The notes: generated by a model not told the origin, from the sequence alone. Shown: positions 34,343 to 43,156, numbered from the stretch's first letter. The stretch is 43,407 nt of DNA from an uncultured Bacilli bacterium (GCA_944358525.1 CALVRI010000007.1:1-43407); one strand, 5' to 3'. A program made the numbers and translations.

Positions 34343-35392
34343 TTATCTATGACAAGCCTCATCCGCATTTTCATAAATAACATCATAACTATAATCACTA
34401 CCATTAGTTGTTGTAATTTGAACAGACACTCCACTAGTCGAATCAACATAAGGCTTTTCAGTCATTGGATTAACTAAATTATCATCTATATAACCTTTAT
34501 CAACAATTTGACCATTAATCGTCCCACCATCTTGAAGTTGTCTAACTGTAACTGTTACTGGAGAAGCTGAAGAAGTTGGAAGTAAATTAGGATAATCTAC
34601 CATCATCATTTTAGTTCCCTCAATCAAATTAGTCTCTTGAACTAAACAACTATCATAACGACTTTTCTTAATATTATTATCAATAGTTGTTACTGCCACT
34701 AAACCTAAAATACTCAAAACGATTATAACCCCAAGTAATTCCGCTAAAGTAAAACCGTTTCTTAAACTTTTCTTTAGTTTATAAATTTGACTTTGATAAT
34801 TTTCACTATCAGTAATAAATGAACCAACTACTACTATATCTACATTTTTTACCTTTTTAATAGTAGCATCATTAATACCTCCATCCACTTCTATCAAATA
34901 AGATAAATTATTTTCATCACGGTATTCTATCAAGTTTTTTACTTTATCAGTTATATCAATAAAAGTCTGTCCACTAGCTCCAGCTTTAACACTCATAACT
35001 AAAACCATATCTATATCATTTAAATATGGATACACATCTTCTACTTTAGTATTAGGATTAATCGCAATTCCAACTTTTACTCCTTTATCTTTTATATAAC
35101 TAATAATCTCAGATACATTATAAGAAGCTTCTAAATGAAACGTTATAAAACTAGGATTTATAGGTATAACTTTATCAACATATTTCTTTATATCATTGAC
35201 CATCAAATGCACATCAATAGGTTTTCTCAACCCTTTAATATCTTCACACATCTGGTCAACTGAAAGAGTTGGATGTTCTGTAAATTTACCATCCATTATA
35301 TCAAAATGTATATAATCACAAACCTCATCTAAATCTTTAATTTTAGAAATATTGTCCTGAATTTTCAAAAAAGAACCAGCTATTTTAACCAT
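34343..35392 (-). CDS. rpe: Ribulose-phosphate 3-epimerase fused to a type IV prepilin
   Basis: 349 residues in one frame. Residues 1-about 205 are a full Rpe (pentose phosphate pathway, ribulose 5-P to xylulose 5-P) with metal ligands H29, D31, H62 and D170 in 'YIHFDIMDG', 'VHLM' and 'EVDGGI'. The chain then reads 'YKLKKSLRNG/FTLAELLGVII': G213/F214 is the prepilin cleavage site, with Glu five residues after it, then a hydrophobic helix to about 234 and a pilin-like domain with C249 and C347. No in-frame ATG, GTG or TTG lies near the junction. It sits at the normal rpe place after rsgA. The pilin part needs a prepilin peptidase, not seen here. Confidence 0.9.
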   Translation of the reverse strand: MVKIAGSFLKIQDNISKIKDLDEVCDYIHFDIMDGKFTEHPTLSVDQMCEDIKGLRKPIDVHLMVNDIKKYVDKVIPINPSFITFHLEASYNVSEIISYIKDKGVKVGIAINPNTKVEDVYPYLNDIDMVLVMSVKAGASGQTFIDITDKVKNLIEYRDENNLSYLIEVDGGINDATIKKVKNVDIVVVGSFITDSENYQSQIYKLKKSLRNGFTLAELLGVIIVLSILGLVAVTTIDNNIKKSRYDSCLVQETNLIEGTKMMMVDYPNLLPTSSASPVTVTVRQLQDGGTINGQIVDKGYIDDNLVNPMTEKPYVDSTSGVSVQITTTNGSDYSYDVIYENADEACHR

Positions 35393-35403
35393 TAATAATC
35401 ACC

Positions 35404-36231
35404 TCATTTTAAGAAATTTATATAATTATCATATCTACTTTTTAAAATAGTTCCATCCAAAACTTTTTCTTTAACTTTGCATTTTTTCTCCTGAATATGA
35501 AAACAATCTCTAAATTGACATTCATCTCTATATAAATTAAATTCCACAAAATTATCACGAATATCTTCTTTGCTCATACCGGTAAATTCCAAAGCGGAAA
35601 ATCCAGGAGTATCCGCAACTAATCCACCGCATAACTCATGCAGTTCTGTATGTCTTGTCGTGTGTTTTCCTCTATTTAAAGCAAGTGATATTTCACCCGT
35701 TTTTAAATTTAAATTAGGATTAATTTTATTTAAAAGTGTACTTTTACCAGCCCCACTTTGGCCAGTAAACACACACACATTACCTTTAAAAATTTTTTTA
35801 ACCTTAGAAATATCATCATTCATATAAACCTCATAACCAATTTTTTTATAATAATTAATTACAAATTTTATATCTTCAAATTCATTTCCATCTAATAAAT
35901 CAGCTTTGGTAAAAACAATAACTGGTTTAATTTTATTATATTCACATATAACCAAAAACTTATCGAGTAAATTAGAAGAAAAATCAGGTTTTTTCAAACT
36001 AGTAATAATTACAGCTATATCAACATTAGCAACAGTTGGTCTAGTAAGTTCATTATTACGAGGTAAAACTTCCAAAATATATTTATTATTTTCATCAAAT
36101 ATTACCTCATCACCAACAATTGGTGAAAGGCCCATGTTTCTAAATTTACCACGGGCTTTACACACAAATTCTTCATCTAAAGTTTTAACTGTATAATCAT
36201 TACTAATAAGCTTAACTATCTTACCTTTCAT
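35404..36231 (-). CDS. rsgA: Ribosome small-subunit GTPase RsgA
   Basis: Circularly permuted GTPase that helps mature the 30S subunit. 275 residues: OB domain (1-65), G4 'TKAD' (108-111), G1 'GQSGAGKS' (157-164), switch region 'GKHTTRHTELHEL', G3 'DTPG' (207-210), and a zinc-binding C-terminus with C238, C243, H245 and C251. It follows prkC by 3 nt and precedes rpe, the normal Firmicute order. Confidence 0.95.
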   Translation of the reverse strand: MKGKIVKLISNDYTVKTLDEEFVCKARGKFRNMGLSPIVGDEVIFDENNKYILEVLPRNNELTRPTVANVDIAVIITSLKKPDFSSNLLDKFLVICEYNKIKPVIVFTKADLLDGNEFEDIKFVINYYKKIGYEVYMNDDISKVKKIFKGNVCVFTGQSGAGKSTLLNKINPNLNLKTGEISLALNRGKHTTRHTELHELCGGLVADTPGFSALEFTGMSKEDIRDNFVEFNLYRDECQFRDCFHIQEKKCKVKEKVLDGTILKSRYDNYINFLK

Positions 36232-36234
36232 CTA

Positions 36235-37938
36235 TCACATATCTCCAGTATCTTGAGTTTCAGTATTAATTTCAACGTTTTTTACAACCTTTATTCTTAA
36301 ATTAGCATCCTTACTAACTTTAGAGCCTGCTGCCATATTTTGATATACAACAGCCCCATCAACATTATTTATATCTTCAACATAAGTAACATTCAAAGTA
36401 ATACCATTTTCATCACAGAACTTCTTAACATCTGCTTCTGTATATGTTCCATCAGTAAAATTAGGATAACTAATATATATATTTGGAATAGTAAAAGTTA
36501 TTGTATCACCCTCACCCAATTTAGTTCCAACCTCTACATCCTGTTCTAATATAGTTCCCTCTTCAATATCTTCATCTTTAGAAACATCTTTTTCATAACT
36601 TACAACATTAATACCAGCAGCTTCAAGCTCAGCTTTAACATCATCAAATTTTTTTCCAGTATAATCTTCAATTTCTATTTTCTCAGAACCAGTAGAAACA
36701 ATAAGAGTTATTTCTGAACCTTCTTTTAAAGTTTCACCAATTTCTGGATCAGTTCCAATAACTTTATCCTCTTCTACATCATCACTAGCTTCTTTTTTGG
36801 TCTTACCACTAACCTCAAATCCTTTATCTTCTAAAGTACTTCTAGCCTGCTTAACAGTCATACCTTGAACATCCGGTATTTCAATATCTGGTTTATCAGA
36901 AATCTTTGGCCATAAGATAAAGACAAATAATAATGCGGCTATTAAAACTCCTACTATTGTTCCAATTACAATTAAAGCTTTATTCATTCTTTTATCTTTT
37001 TTATCTTCACTCTTTTCAGCATTTCTAATAGCTCTACCAACTCTAGGTATATCATTATCATCATCAAACCCTTTTTCTGGATATCTATATTTAACCCTTG
37101 GTTCATTAAATCTATCTTTATCCAAAGCAGTTTCTAAATCTTCATGCATATCCCAAGCCGAATCATAACGATTCTTCGGATTTTTAGCAGATGCTCTTAA
37201 AATAATGTTTTCAATAGATTGTGGCATTTCAGGATCATATTCACAAATGCTAGGTATTTCCTCATTCATATGTTTAATTGCTACTTCTACAGGATTATCT
37301 CCTTTAAAAGGAACATGACCTGTCACAAGTTCATACATCAAAATACCAAGTGAATATATATCACTTTTAGTAGTTGCTGAAGCACCATTAGCTTGCTCAG
37401 GCGGAATATAATAAACAGTTCCCATTACACTATTAGTTTGTGTAAATTCTCCAGCATTTAAAGCCACCGCAATACCAAAATCCATTATCTTAACTCTTCC
37501 ATCTTCTAAGATAATAACATTTTGTGGTTTAATATCTCTATGAATAATATAACTTTCATGTGCATGAGCTACCGCACTAGTAAGCTGAAGCATAATATCT
37601 TGAACTTCTGGCAAAGTTAAACTTCCTCTTTTTTTAATTAATTGTTTTAAAGTTAAACCTTGAACATATTCCATAACAATAAAATATTTACCATCATCTT
37701 CTCCAACATCGTAAACTTCAACAATATTAGGATCATTTAAAGAACTAGCTGAAATAGCTTCTCTTTGAAAACGTCTAACAAACTTTTCATCTTCAGCTAA
37801 ATCTCCCCTTAATATTTTAACTGCAACTTTTCTATCTAAAATAGTATCCTGAGCTAAATAAACATTAGCCATTCCACCTTCACCAATAGATCTAATAATT
37901 TCATAACGATCATTAATCATTTGTCCCCTTGTTATCAT
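36235..37938 (-). CDS. prkC: PASTA-domain Ser/Thr protein kinase PrkC
   Basis: Membrane kinase sensing peptidoglycan fragments, 567 residues. The N-terminal kinase domain has the ATP loop 'GEGGMANVYLA', 'VKILRGDLAEDEKF', catalytic 'HRDIKPQN', 'DFGIA' and the activation loop 'SVMGTVYYIPPEQA'. A Lys-rich juxtamembrane stretch is followed by a transmembrane helix ('ALIVIGTIVGVLIAALLFVFI', near residue 325) and three extracellular PASTA repeats. In Bacillus PrkC affects spore germination and growth. Its ATG overlaps the end of stp by 4 nt. Confidence 0.96.
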   Translation of the reverse strand: MITRGQMINDRYEIIRSIGEGGMANVYLAQDTILDRKVAVKILRGDLAEDEKFVRRFQREAISASSLNDPNIVEVYDVGEDDGKYFIVMEYVQGLTLKQLIKKRGSLTLPEVQDIMLQLTSAVAHAHESYIIHRDIKPQNVIILEDGRVKIMDFGIAVALNAGEFTQTNSVMGTVYYIPPEQANGASATTKSDIYSLGILMYELVTGHVPFKGDNPVEVAIKHMNEEIPSICEYDPEMPQSIENIILRASAKNPKNRYDSAWDMHEDLETALDKDRFNEPRVKYRYPEKGFDDDNDIPRVGRAIRNAEKSEDKKDKRMNKALIVIGTIVGVLIAALLFVFILWPKISDKPDIEIPDVQGMTVKQARSTLEDKGFEVSGKTKKEASDDVEEDKVIGTDPEIGETLKEGSEITLIVSTGSEKIEIEDYTGKKFDDVKAELEAAGINVVSYEKDVSKDEDIEEGTILEQDVEVGTKLGEGDTITFTIPNIYISYPNFTDGTYTEADVKKFCDENGITLNVTYVEDINNVDGAVVYQNMAAGSKVSKDANLRIKVVKNVEINTETQDTGDM

Positions 37939-38672
37939 TCAATTTCCTCCTTTTGTAAATAAGCAACTGAGATATTATCTGTACCTCCACGATTATTTGC
38001 TTTATTAATTAATTTCTGCACTTTCGCATCTATATCTATATCACTATTTAAAACTGTTTCAATTTGGTTATTATCAAGCATATTAGTAAGTCCATCACTA
38101 CAAAGTAATATTCCGCTAACATCTCTTTCCACATCAAATACATCCATCTCAACCGATATATTAGCACCTAATGCCCTCATCAAAACATTTTTTCTCGGAT
38201 GATCCTTTGCTTCCTCTTCAGTAATTTCTCCAGATTTCACAAGCAAATTAACCAAAGTATGATCATTAGTTATTTTATATAATTTTTTATCTTTAATTAC
38301 AAAACCTGAAGAATCACCAATATTTCCAAAAAGCAAAAACTCTTTAGTCAAAAGTGCCATTACAATAGTTGTACCCATACCAACACTTTCAGGATTATTC
38401 TCAGTATATTTATAAAGTAACATATTAGCTTCACTAACAATTTCCTTTAAAAAATTAATTGCATCTTCTTTATTACCAACAGAAGAAGTATCGACAAATC
38501 TTTTACCAATATGAGTTATCGCAATTGATGAAGCAATCTCACCACCTTTATGACCACCCATACCATCAGCTACTGCCATAAGTATTTCACCTGCAGCATT
38601 TTTAACAATTGTCACACTATCTTCATTATGATCTCTGACCTGGCCAGGATCGGTTAAATATGAAAATTCCAT
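37935..38672 (-). CDS. stp: PP2C-family protein phosphatase Stp/PrpC
   Basis: Mn/Mg-dependent Ser/Thr phosphatase that reverses PrkC phosphorylation. 245 residues with the family motifs 'VRDHNEDS', 'VADGMGGHKGGEIASS', 'FGNIGDSSGF', 'LLCSDGLTNML' and 'GGTDNISVAYL', so the metal-binding aspartates are all present. The genes overlap on both sides (rlmN stop at 38672, prkC start), indicating translational coupling in the rlmN-stp-prkC-rsgA-rpe cluster. Confidence 0.96.
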   Translation of the reverse strand: MEFSYLTDPGQVRDHNEDSVTIVKNAAGEILMAVADGMGGHKGGEIASSIAITHIGKRFVDTSSVGNKEDAINFLKEIVSEANMLLYKYTENNPESVGMGTTIVMALLTKEFLLFGNIGDSSGFVIKDKKLYKITNDHTLVNLLVKSGEITEEEAKDHPRKNVLMRALGANISVEMDVFDVERDVSGILLCSDGLTNMLDNNQIETVLNSDIDIDAKVQKLINKANNRGGTDNISVAYLQKEEIE

Positions 38673-39694
38673 TATTTTCCCTCCTCAAAGTTACTACGTA
38701 ACTGCCCACAAGCTGCACTTACTTCACTACCGAACTCCTTGCGCACCGTCACATTTATTTTATTTTTCTTAAGTATATCATAAAAATGCATTATTTTATC
38801 TCTATCAGTCTTTTTAAACTCTATATGACTTGTCTCATTATAAGGGATTAAATTAACATAAGCCGTTAATCCTTTTAATAAATTAGCAAGTTCCAAAGCA
38901 CATTCGTCGCTGTCATTCACATCTTTAAGCATGATATATTCAAAAGTAATCTTTCTATGATTTTCTTTTAAATAATCTCGAACCGCCTTCATTACTTCTT
39001 TTAAAGGATATACCTTATTAATCTTCATTATCTTATTTCTAATCTCATCATTAGGAGCATGCAGACTAATAGCTAAATTAACCTGTCTTTTTTCTTTTGT
39101 AAATTCTCTTATTTTAGGAACAATACCGCAAGTTGATACCGTAATATGTCTAGCTCCTATAGCTATACCATGATCATCATTTATAATATCAATAAATTTC
39201 ATTACATTATCATAATTATCAAATGGCTCGCCAATACCCATCAAAACAACATGAGAAATTCTAATTTTTTGAATCTCTTCCACTATTAATATTTGACTAA
39301 CCATCTCATAAGTCTCTAAATTTCTAACTTTTTTAAGCCTACCACTTTCACAAAAAGCGCATCCCATATTACATCCAACTTGCGTTGAAACACATAAACT
39401 GTTGCCATAATCATGATTCATAAGTACTGCTTCAATCTTATTGCCATCCTCAAGTTCAAATAAATACTTATGAACATCTTTTCCATTTTGAATTTTCAAA
39501 ATATTAGGTTTTTCTATACTAAAATCTTCTTTTAATTTTTCTATGACTGACTTCTTAACATTAGTCATCTCATCAAATGAATTAACCCTCTTCTTATAAA
39601 GCCAATCATATACCTGAATAGCTTTAAACTTTTTTTCACCAATTAAAGTAAAATAAGTTTCTAAATCTTTAAGGGTTTTGCCATATATGTTCAT
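38672..39694 (-). CDS. rlmN: Dual-specificity RNA methyltransferase RlmN
   Basis: Radical-SAM enzyme methylating C2 of A2503 in 23S rRNA and A37 of tRNAs. About 340 residues. Radical-SAM motif 'CNMGCAFCESG' (C-x3-C-x2-C), 'GIGEPFDNYDNV', 'AISLHAPNDEIRNKIM', and the C-terminal catalytic cysteine in 'SEVSAACGQLRS'. The start is the ATG at 39694 (AAGGTGGT upstream); the frame's earlier ATG at 39751 lacks a site and runs through promoter-like sequence. Confidence 0.95.
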   Translation of the reverse strand: MNIYGKTLKDLETYFTLIGEKKFKAIQVYDWLYKKRVNSFDEMTNVKKSVIEKLKEDFSIEKPNILKIQNGKDVHKYLFELEDGNKIEAVLMNHDYGNSLCVSTQVGCNMGCAFCESGRLKKVRNLETYEMVSQILIVEEIQKIRISHVVLMGIGEPFDNYDNVMKFIDIINDDHGIAIGARHITVSTCGIVPKIREFTKEKRQVNLAISLHAPNDEIRNKIMKINKVYPLKEVMKAVRDYLKENHRKITFEYIMLKDVNDSDECALELANLLKGLTAYVNLIPYNETSHIEFKKTDRDKIMHFYDILKKNKINVTVRKEFGSEVSAACGQLRSNFEEGK

Positions 39695-39713
39695 ATTGAC
39701 CACCTTACCTTTA

Positions 39714-39742
39714 ATTATACCAAATTCCAAAAAAAAATAACA
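39714..39742 (-). promoter_or_regulatory. Likely promoter of the rlmN-stp-prkC-rsgA-rpe-PFOR cluster
   Basis: Minus-strand TATAAT (39714-39719) is perfect; 17 bp upstream only a poor -35 (TGTTAT). It follows a run of T's that may end secG transcription. Confidence 0.4.
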
Positions 39743-39778
39743 GAACCCCATTATATTTTTATTATAAGTTCCATTATT
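39726..39778 (-). terminator. Possible terminator of secG
   Basis: An imperfect stem on the minus strand pairs GGAAC with GTTCT around an AT-rich centre, followed by nine T's (39729-39737). Base pairing in the middle is poor, so confidence is moderate. Confidence 0.45.
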
Positions 39779-39815
39779 TTTTAATTAAAAACCTTCTATT
39801 TGACAATATATTTAC

Positions 39816-40034
39816 CTATTTTATAAAATTCATGGCTATACATATAGCGAAAAATATTACACCTAAAATAGCAGTTAATCTAGTAACGAATAACTCTCCG
39901 CCTCTTTCTTTACGGTTTGCGAATAATTCATCATTACCACCCATAATGTTACTATCAGGGCTTACTGCTTTACCACTTTGTAAAAGCACAATCGCAATTA
40001 ATAAAATAGATACAATAATTAAAAGTATTTCCAT
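39816..40034 (-). CDS. secG: Preprotein translocase subunit SecG
   Basis: 72-residue SecG with two transmembrane helices (about 2-20 and 51-70) joined by the conserved cytoplasmic loop 'LQSGKAVSPDSNIMGGNDELF'. It assists the SecYEG channel. GGAGGG lies before the ATG. TTGATT and TAAATT with a 17-bp spacer lie upstream as a possible promoter. Confidence 0.93.
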   Translation of the reverse strand: MEILLIIVSILLIAIVLLQSGKAVSPDSNIMGGNDELFANRKERGGELFVTRLTAILGVIFFAICIAMNFIK

Positions 40035-40071
40035 AGTATCCCTCCGACTTCTAATAATTTACCATAAAACC

Positions 40072-40110
40072 TAAGAAAAATCAACCATCACATTAATTAT
40101 ATGGCTGATT
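40072..40110 (-). terminator. Terminator of rpoZ
   Basis: Stem AATCAGCCAT / ATGGTTGATT (40079-40110, 12-nt loop, one G-T pair) followed on the minus strand by TTTCTT. Confidence 0.8.
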
Positions 40111-40113
40111 TAT

Positions 40114-40314
40114 TTAATTTTTCTTAATATGAATTAAACCCTTGTTAATTTCCTCTAAAGCTCTACCAATGTTTTTAGATGATCTATATTCATTTTCTTT
40201 CATTTGAAAATAACCTGTTTCATCCATTTCTTTAGCCCTTTTAGAAGCAATATTAACAAGTAAGTATTTTGATTCAATTTTTTGAAGTAATGCATCGATT
40301 GATGGATATATCAT
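40114..40314 (-). CDS. rpoZ: RNA polymerase omega subunit
   Basis: About 66 residues: 'MIYPSIDALLQKIESKYLLVNIASKRAKEM' is the omega signature, which latches the beta' subunit. The tail 'NIGRALEEINKGLIHI' also fits. The start is the ATG at 40314, with AGGAGGT 7 nt upstream; the ATG at 40320 abuts the site. Stand-alone, not next to gmk as in Bacillus. Confidence 0.93.
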   Translation of the reverse strand: MIYPSIDALLQKIESKYLLVNIASKRAKEMDETGYFQMKENEYRSSKNIGRALEEINKGLIHIKKN

Positions 40315-40335
40315 AACCATACCTCCTATAATTCA

Positions 40336-40364
40336 ACTATATACCAAATTTTTATAAATTACAA
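40336..40364 (-). promoter_or_regulatory. SigA promoter of rpoZ
   Basis: Minus-strand TTGTAA (40359-40364), 17-bp spacer, TATAGT (40336-40341). Confidence 0.65.
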
Positions 40365-40385
40365 CAAACCCGCATAAATTTGACA

Positions 40386-42212
40386 TTATTTAACAGTCCT
40401 GCGTAGTCCATCTAAAACCGCAAACATCGCATAAGTGTCTTGCTGACAATACTCTACTAACTTCTGATATTTATGTTTATAATCTAAAGGTAATAATTTA
40501 GGAAAAGATGCATAAGTAACCATAGCTTCTACCCCATTACCTACTTCCATTCCCTTATATGTCAAATCAGAAAACAAAGGCAAAACTTTTTTAATCGAAA
40601 ATGATCCGTCCATATCTGGATGATAATAATTAAACATCTTAGCCTCCTCCTTAGAATAACCTAATTTTTCATATAAAGAGGATTTTGTCTTAACAATATT
40701 CATTAAATCAAACACATTATCCCTAATTTTAAGTAACTTATCTTTGTATTCTGGAAAAATATAAGCGAGTTCCTTTAATCTAGTTTTTTCAAACGAATCA
40801 TTATAAACTAAAACCATCTTATCACAAGGAATAAGCTCACACATATATTTAACTAAATCTAATCTATGATCTAAATGATCAGGAGCCAAATAACCATAGT
40901 GATCTTTCTCTTTATCACATACCCCAAGCTCTTTTTCAATATGTAAAGAAAATTGAAACACTGACTGTGTGTATGGTCTTTCTCCTTTATATCTAGGAAG
41001 TGGACAAGGAAAAGTTTCAAAATCCAAATGATAAAGTGGATAAGTAATCTGTTTAATTCCATCTTTAATCTTCTTTTCATTCATATAAGGTTTACCACTA
41101 ATTACTGCATCCTTTTGGATTTTATTTTTTTCCCTATTAAGCATATCATCAGATATATCAAGCATACCTACCTTACCCTCATTAATCAAATCATATGTAT
41201 CATATTTAACATTACCTTTTTTAAATCCAAAATTATTATTTATATAACACAAAATAGAATGTTTTTCAGGAAGTACATCAAAACAAAGTGGACAGTACTT
41301 ACACTTAACAGTCTTCTTATACTCGCAAAACCCTCCAAGTGGTACCCTAGAACCTTTTAAATCATCAATATATCCTTTTATCTTCTTACTATCCAAATAT
41401 ATCTTATCCATCATATCCTTAGTAATACTAGTCACATCAATATATGAAATAATATCCTCACCATTTACCTCATCATAAATAGCTTCCCCATTTTCATACT
41501 TACCATCAAACACATAATTACTATTTAAAACCGCCAAATAATACTTAACCTTTTTATTTTCATTATGACTTTTCATATCATTTTCGATAATAAACCTTTG
41601 AACTGCAATATCGTAAATATAATGACCCACTCCCGTATACTTATCAAATAACTTATTTCTATTTCTTTCATAAACTTTTAAAGGCATATAATCTTCTATA
41701 TTTAAATTTAAATCCTCAAGTAAATAATATATTCCATCTCTACCTTTTTCAAATATTGAATGATCTTTACTCCCTAAATCTAAATACTTTTTAGTTGTCG
41801 TTGCTTTAACTTCAATAACATTAATACCATCATCATTTTCATTATAAATATCAACATAACATAAATACCTTATATTATCAATTACTGCATCAAAACTCTC
41901 CTGATTATAAGTACTTTTAGAAAATTTAAAGTTACCTTTAAAATATTTTGAAGCAAGTTCTCCAGCCAATATTTCAACTTTATTATAATATGGCATCATT
42001 GTCTCTAAGTGTTCATTCCTAACATCAATCAAATCATTACCACTATCATCAAACATATTGCCCAAAAGTTCTGTAATATGTTCCATTTCTTCTTCTTTTT
42101 TATACTCTTCTATTGAAATCATACTATCTAATTTTTCTTTTTTTAAATCATCTAGTGCTACATATCTAGGACACCTAGAATAATTTATAAATTTTGTTTT
42201 TGTAATCGCCAT
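40386..42212 (-). CDS. DUF2779-type protein: Cas4-like Fe-S nuclease plus DEDD exonuclease
   Basis: 608 residues with two nuclease-like parts. The N-terminal part looks like a Cas4/RecB-type PD-(D/E)XK fold: C14 ('YSRCPRYVAL'), D121, 'INVIEVKATT' (E134-x-K136), and C296 with C304-x2-C307-x2-C310, fitting a 4Fe-4S cluster. The C-terminal part looks like an RNase H/DnaQ exonuclease: 'HLDFETFP' (D397, E399), and 'YCQQD' (Y588-x3-D592). DUF2779 proteins are widespread and uncharacterised. It is a lone gene with TATAAT and AGGTGG upstream; no CRISPR array or other cas gene is in this window. Confidence 0.85.
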   Translation of the reverse strand: MAITKTKFINYSRCPRYVALDDLKKEKLDSMISIEEYKKEEEMEHITELLGNMFDDSGNDLIDVRNEHLETMMPYYNKVEILAGELASKYFKGNFKFSKSTYNQESFDAVIDNIRYLCYVDIYNENDDGINVIEVKATTTKKYLDLGSKDHSIFEKGRDGIYYLLEDLNLNIEDYMPLKVYERNRNKLFDKYTGVGHYIYDIAVQRFIIENDMKSHNENKKVKYYLAVLNSNYVFDGKYENGEAIYDEVNGEDIISYIDVTSITKDMMDKIYLDSKKIKGYIDDLKGSRVPLGGFCEYKKTVKCKYCPLCFDVLPEKHSILCYINNNFGFKKGNVKYDTYDLINEGKVGMLDISDDMLNREKNKIQKDAVISGKPYMNEKKIKDGIKQITYPLYHLDFETFPCPLPRYKGERPYTQSVFQFSLHIEKELGVCDKEKDHYGYLAPDHLDHRLDLVKYMCELIPCDKMVLVYNDSFEKTRLKELAYIFPEYKDKLLKIRDNVFDLMNIVKTKSSLYEKLGYSKEEAKMFNYYHPDMDGSFSIKKVLPLFSDLTYKGMEVGNGVEAMVTYASFPKLLPLDYKHKYQKLVEYCQQDTYAMFAVLDGLRRTVK

Positions 42213-42251
42213 AAAACCACCTAATCTAATTATACATCTTTTTATATTTTT

Positions 42252-42280
42252 CCAAAAGGAAAAAGTGCCTAGGCACTTTT
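42252..42280 (-). terminator. Terminator of the sortase-substrate gene
   Basis: A 10-bp perfect palindrome AAAAGTGCCT / AGGCACTTTT (42261-42280) followed on the minus strand by TTTTCC. Confidence 0.85.
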
Positions 42281-42283
42281 AAA

Positions 42284-43156
42284 TTAAGCTAATTTTTTAC
42301 GAGCTATAAATACTACTACCACACTTAAAGCTAAAGTAGCAAAAGTAATCATAATTCCATCTGAAGTTTTTGGATTTTCTACTTCATCTTTAACATCTTC
42401 ATCTTTGACATCTTCAGATGGTTCTGTAATTGAAACTGGGGTTTTAATTAAAGTATAACCATAAGCAAAATCACTACTTACTGCATCGCCAGAAATTGAT
42501 GCATGGGTTTTATCATTTTCTCCTAATGCATAAGTAAATTTGTCACTATCTTTTTGTGCGACTACTAAGTTATCTTTAACATCAACAACTGTTGAATACA
42601 CATTCGCATTTTCAAAAACATTTACTTTTACTTGTAGACCACTTTCTCCATATACAGATATATTTCCATATAAATTAGTTACACCTGTTCCCATATAAGT
42701 AGAAGCAGATCTAACCTCTAAATTACCAACAATATTTACAGTACCATTATTTGTAAATGTTGTAGGCGCTCCAGTAGTTAAAGCCATATTACCATACAAA
42801 TTGAAAGTAGAGCCTTCATTAACTACAATATTAATTGGATACTTTTGACTATTATATGTAACATACATTAAGTTTTTCATATGCCTTGTCTCAGCAACAC
42901 CATCAACAGTCATAGTAATACCATTACCATCAAATGCTACTAAAACTTTTCCTTCAGTAATATTAATATAACCATCTTCTCCAATTAATTTTTCGCCAAG
43001 AGCTGTAAAAGTATCACCAGCCAAAAACTCTTTTGATGTTCCTCCCATTATTTCAAGTGCTGTATCATCTGTATAATCAGCAGCCTTTACATTACCAAAT
43101 GGCATTAAACAAACCCCTAAAACCAAAGTTCCTAAAAATAATCCTAGCTTTTTCAT
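42284..43156 (-). CDS. Sortase-anchored surface protein (NPKTS motif)
   Basis: 290 residues. Signal peptide 'MKKLGLFLGTLVLGVCLMPFGNVKA' (1-25). The mature part is beta-rich with repeating 'TFTNNGTVNIVGNLEVRSAS', 'TNLYGNISVYGESGLQV' strands like a right-handed beta-helix. An acidic spacer ('EDVKDEDVKDEVE') precedes the cell-wall sorting signal NPKTS (261-265), a hydrophobic segment and 'ARKKLA'. NPKTS is a variant of the sortase LPxTG/NPxTG motif; the sortase is not in this window. Ligand and role unknown. GGAGGAGG lies before the ATG. Confidence 0.85.
   Translation of the reverse strand: MKKLGLFLGTLVLGVCLMPFGNVKAADYTDDTALEIMGGTSKEFLAGDTFTALGEKLIGEDGYINITEGKVLVAFDGNGITMTVDGVAETRHMKNLMYVTYNSQKYPINIVVNEGSTFNLYGNMALTTGAPTTFTNNGTVNIVGNLEVRSASTYMGTGVTNLYGNISVYGESGLQVKVNVFENANVYSTVVDVKDNLVVAQKDSDKFTYALGENDKTHASISGDAVSSDFAYGYTLIKTPVSITEPSEDVKDEDVKDEVENPKTSDGIMITFATLALSVVVVFIARKKLA

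Noticed and set aside
34343-35392. Two separate genes, rpe and a pilin, merged by annotation
   Set aside because: One uninterrupted frame covers both parts and no ATG, GTG or TTG start with a ribosome-binding site lies near the junction. An assembly indel remains possible but cannot be tested here.
35570-36196. Plus-strand frames opposite rsgA
   Set aside because: They mirror the codon pattern of rsgA, lack start signals and resemble no protein.
41028-41360. Plus-strand 110-codon frame opposite the DUF2779 gene
   Set aside because: Antisense shadow of a well-supported gene; its sequence is AT-driven (Ile, Phe, Asn) without motifs.
40386-42212. Cas4-like nuclease as a sign of a CRISPR-Cas system
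   Set aside because: No repeat-spacer array or other cas gene is visible anywhere in the window; DUF2779 proteins commonly occur without CRISPR.
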